Below are positions 53,117 to 55,364 of a stretch of 55,364 bases of DNA, in pieces. Origin of the DNA: Lactobacillus taiwanensis DSM 21401. Its GTDB lineage: Bacteria; Bacillota; Bacilli; Lactobacillales; Lactobacillaceae. Position 1 is the stretch's first letter. Every line of letters begins with the position of its first letter. The position numbers and the translations under genes are program-made. A model generated the notes under the pieces. The model was not told the DNA's origin, made no database searches, and saw only the letters and a list, made by a program, of their open reading frames with translations. The stretch is taken from positions 1 to 55,364 of the forward strand of contig NZ_AYZG01000004.1 in the NCBI RefSeq assembly GCF_001436695.1, read 5' to 3'.

Positions 53117-53670
53117 TGCTGGAAAGTAAAAGAATTGTTTTAAGAAATGTTGAAATGACAGATGCAGCTATACTTTTAAAGTGGGGACAGGATAGTATTT
53201 ATCATAAAAGCGCTGGTTATCAATATTTAGAAGATTTAGATGCCGCTAAGAAAAGTGTCTTACAGTATCAGAATAGATCTTACAGCTACGGAATAGTTTT
53301 GAAAGAAAATAATCGTTTAATTGGCTTAGTTGAACTATATGAGCGTGGATTAGATGAATATAATGGGCTTTTGATGACTAAAGATTTAGGCTTTTTATTA
53401 GATAAGGATTATTGGCATCAAGGGCTTATGACAGAAACTTTAAAATTGATAATTAATTATGCTTTCAAAGACCTGAAGCAGAATCAACTCTGGGCTGGGA
53501 CATTTGTCTCTAATACAAATTCTCAAAAACTTTTGAAAAAGTTAGGTTTTAGATATGTTTATACTACTGATTATTCAGCTGTTACGTCTCTATTTAACTA
53601 TCAAGAAAAATATTATTTATTAACACTACAAGATTGGCATGATATAATGCAAATAAACATGAAATCCTAA
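53116..53670 (+). CDS. GNAT acetyltransferase, RimJ/RimL-like
   Basis: The 184-residue GNAT starts MLESKRIVLRNVEMTDA, typical of the RimL group. It continues with FLLDKDYWHQGLMTETLKLI (acetyl-CoA loop) and ends SQKLLKKLGFRYVYTTD. ATG 53116 was chosen by family start and the TAATG coupling with the upstream gene; longer frames overlap that gene. The serS promoter lies within its last codons. Confidence 0.86.
   Translation: MLESKRIVLRNVEMTDAAILLKWGQDSIYHKSAGYQYLEDLDAAKKSVLQYQNRSYSYGIVLKENNRLIGLVELYERGLDEYNGLLMTKDLGFLLDKDYWHQGLMTETLKLIINYAFKDLKQNQLWAGTFVSNTNSQKLLKKLGFRYVYTTDYSAVTSLFNYQEKYYLLTLQDWHDIMQINMKS
53620..53648 (+). promoter_or_regulatory. Promoter of the serS T-box transcript
   Basis: TTAACA (53620-53625) and TATAAT (53643-53648) with 17 bases between, inside the end of the GNAT gene. 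Confidence 0.7.
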
Positions 53671-53675
53671 GACTA

Positions 53676-53863
53676 ATTTCAGAGAGCTCATGGTTGGTGT
53701 GAATGAGTAAATAGTCGTTTCCAGATTTCGTATATGGGTAGGTAATTCTACACGGCTAGCACCGTTATCGCTATTTGAGTGTGGTATTTTTAACCAAATT
53801 TGGGTGGTACCGCGAACCGTGTAAGCCGATTCGTCCCAGTAGTAGGGATGGATTGGCTTTTTT
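53676..53863 (+). promoter_or_regulatory. serS: T-box leader of serS
   Basis: AGAGAG near 53682 marks the Stem I kink-turn region. A candidate serine specifier TCT (53747-53749) is followed by A, as is usual. The T-box GGGTGGTACCGCG lies at 53802-53814, and the terminator AAGCCGATTCGTCCC/GGGATGGATTGGCTT at 53823-53863. Uncharged tRNA-Ser should switch on the downstream synthetase. The specifier assignment is by eye. Confidence 0.9.
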
Positions 53864-53880
53864 TATATTTAGGAGGAAAT

Positions 53881-55191
53881 ATGTTAGATATAAAAGTAAT
53901 CAGAGAAAATCTAGATTGGTCAAAGAAAAAATTAGCTACGCGTGGCATTAAACCAGAAGAATTGGATAAATTAGTAGCAATTGATAAAGAAAGACGCGAG
54001 GCTTTAACAAAGAGTGAACAATTAAAGCAAAAGCGTAATGAAGTATCTAATCAAATCGCACAAGCTAAGCGTAATAAAGAAGATGCAAGCGAAGCTATTA
54101 AGGCAATGCGTGAAGTAGGTAAAGAAATTAAAGATTTGGATAAAGAAGTAGAAGATCTTACTCAAAAGCAAAGTTATATTTTGCTTCGTTTACCAAACTT
54201 CCCAGCAGATTCTGATCCGATCGGTCCAGATGAAAGCTACAATGAAGAAGTCCGTAAATGGAATGAACCAACTAAGTTTAATTTTGAACCAAAACCTCAC
54301 TGGGAAATTGGTACTGAATTAAATATTCTTGATTGGGATACTGCAGCTAAAGTTTCAGGTGCGCGCTTTGTTTACTATAAGGGTGCTGGTGCTTTACTTG
54401 AACGTGCAGTTACAAACTTCTTCTTAGATGAGAATACTAAAGATGGCTATACAGAAGTAATTCCACCATACTTAGTCAATGACGCCTCAATGCAAGGAAC
54501 AGGCCAATTCCCTAAGTTTACTGAAGATGTTTATACTATCGTTGATAATGACGATCCAGATAAGCCACGTGACTTAACTTTGATTCCTACTGCTGAAGTA
54601 CCTTTGGTTAATTATTTCCGCGGTAAGATTTTAGATGCTAAGCAATTGCCGATTAATGTAACTGCATTTTCTCCAGCATTTAGAAGTGAAGCAGGTTCTG
54701 CTGGACGGGATACTCGTGGATTAATTAGAATGCATGAGTTTAGAAAAGTTGAAATGGTAAAAGTAGTAGATGAAGATAGCTCATGGGATGAGTTAGAAAA
54801 ATTGACTCACAATGCTGAACATTTACTTCAAAAATTAGGTTTACCTTATCATGTTGTTGCATTATCAACTGGGGATGCAAGTTTTACTAGTGCCAAAACT
54901 TATGATCTTGAAGTTTGGATGCCAGCACAAGATAAGTATCGTGAGATCTCAAGTTGTTCAAACTGTACCGATTTCCAAGCACGTCGTAGTATGATTCGTT
55001 ATCGTGATGAAAATGGTAAATTACATTTGGCTCATACCTTGAATGGTTCTGGACTTGCTGTTGGTAGAACAGTAGCTGCAATTTTAGAAAATTATCAAAA
55101 TGAAGATGGAACTGTAAATGTCCCTGAAGCATTGCAACCATATATGCAGGGTATGAAAGTAATTACCAAGGAACCAAAATTTGGTGAATAA
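53881..55191 (+). CDS. serS: Seryl-tRNA synthetase
   Basis: The 436-residue class II synthetase has an N-terminal antiparallel coiled-coil arm (about 30-100, rich in KE and QK). The core has [27 protein letters not shown] (motif region), [21 protein letters not shown] (motif 2) and [11 protein letters not shown] (motif 3). ATG 53881, after AGGAGG, was chosen; the upstream extension would run through the T-box terminator. It charges tRNA-Ser in the cytoplasm. Confidence 0.98.
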   Translation: MLDIKVIRENLDWSKKKLATRGIKPEELDKLVAIDKERREALTKSEQLKQKRNEVSNQIAQAKRNKEDASEAIKAMREVGKEIKDLDKEVEDLTQKQSYILLRLPNFPADSDPIGPDESYNEEVRKWNEPTKFNFEPKPHWEIGTELNILDWDTAAKVSGARFVYYKGAGALLERAVTNFFLDENTKDGYTEVIPPYLVNDASMQGTGQFPKFTEDVYTIVDNDDPDKPRDLTLIPTAEVPLVNYFRGKILDAKQLPINVTAFSPAFRSEAGSAGRDTRGLIRMHEFRKVEMVKVVDEDSSWDELEKLTHNAEHLLQKLGLPYHVVALSTGDASFTSAKTYDLEVWMPAQDKYREISSCSNCTDFQARRSMIRYRDENGKLHLAHTLNGSGLAVGRTVAAILENYQNEDGTVNVPEALQPYMQGMKVITKEPKFGE

Positions 55192-55198
55192 TTAAGAT

Positions 55199-55239
55199 TA
55201 ATACCAGTCTTTTGTTAGATAAAAGACTGGTATTTTTGT
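55199..55239 (+). terminator. Terminator of serS
   Basis: AATACCAGTCTTTT pairs with AAAAGACTGGTATT around a 7-base loop and T's follow. Confidence 0.85.
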
Positions 55240-55311
55240 TTTATATGGATAAATAGCGTTTTATAATTTAGCACTCTAGAAAAATATTGCTAATTTTTAT
55301 ATAAAAAGGGG

Positions 55312-55340
55312 TTGACGAAAAGTAAAAAAGCCTGTAAAGT
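55312..55340 (+). promoter_or_regulatory. Promoter for a gene beyond the right edge
   Basis: TTGACG (55312-55317) and TAAAGT (55335-55340) with a 17-base spacer. The spacer ends in GCCTG before the -10, as in many stable-RNA promoters, and no start codon appears before the edge. It might belong to an rRNA operon; this cannot be confirmed here. Confidence 0.5.
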
Positions 55341-55364
55341 AATACATGCTGTTTGAGGCAAGCG

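Overview
This is an AT-rich Gram-positive chromosome segment, most probably from a host-associated Lactobacillus of the johnsonii/gasseri group. That placement is inference. It rests on the combination of YSIRK/LPXTG mucus-binding and Rib-type surface proteins, a mannose-family PTS, luxS, PepT and PepD-type peptidases, T-box leaders and strong SD sequences; no rRNA gene is present to confirm it.

Layout. 1-627 is the 3' end of a Rib-repeat LPXTG adhesin. 745-1839 is a collapsed beta-glucoside operon: cre, RAT/terminator, then pieces of licT, bglP and bglA fused by deletions. Next come an EamA exporter, a gutted AAA-ATPase relic, an OppA lipoprotein and a mannose-family PTS operon (IIAB-IIC-IID) with a cre-like site. 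8.6-12.4 kb is a sulfur-amino-acid block on the minus strand. A T-box leader plus a 32-codon ORF precede a MetE-like protein and luxS. A cystine-type symporter sits behind a Cys-rich leader peptide (Cys-Cys-Cys-Asn-Cys) and a terminator, which has the form of a ribosome-mediated attenuator.

12.5-18.1 kb is an accessory patch. It holds a PAS protein whose tail carries three flavinylation-like motifs, a broken PDDEXK nuclease, a truncated mscL, a coupled cassette (38-aa Cys-tailed peptide, 2-TM protein, ABC ATPase, ABC permease), an IS982-type remnant and an intact mscL. The two mscL copies are direct repeats flanking the cassette. 18.3-22 kb encodes a 1234-aa YSIRK/LPXTG mucus-binding-type protein.

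22.4-32.5 kb carries PnuC, a second PAS protein with one flavinylation-like motif, pepT, a DUF3290/DUF421 pair, a SirTM-like sirtuin lacking catalytic residues, a DnaQ-BRCT exonuclease, an LtrA-family protein, an aldo/keto reductase, an EndA-type nuclease and a C69 dipeptidase. 32.7-38.2 kb is a Ugp-type ABC operon with a metallo-beta-lactamase-fold hydrolase inside it. 38.2-46.7 kb has MarR and TetR regulators with visible operators, GNATs, a BadF-family sugar kinase, a serine-hydrolase-like pseudoenzyme and a giant MMPL exporter with glycine heptads. 46.7-55.4 kb has a HAD pseudogene, two TVP38 proteins, a zinc-ribbon membrane protein, an aldehyde dehydrogenase with a palindromic promoter, an HTH/TPR regulator overlapping an esterase gene, and T-box-controlled serS. 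The window ends at a strong promoter for a gene outside.

The best candidates for undescribed biology are the Cys leader-peptide attenuator, the PAS proteins with apparent covalent-flavin motifs, and the Cys-tailed peptide/ABC cassette between two mscL copies.
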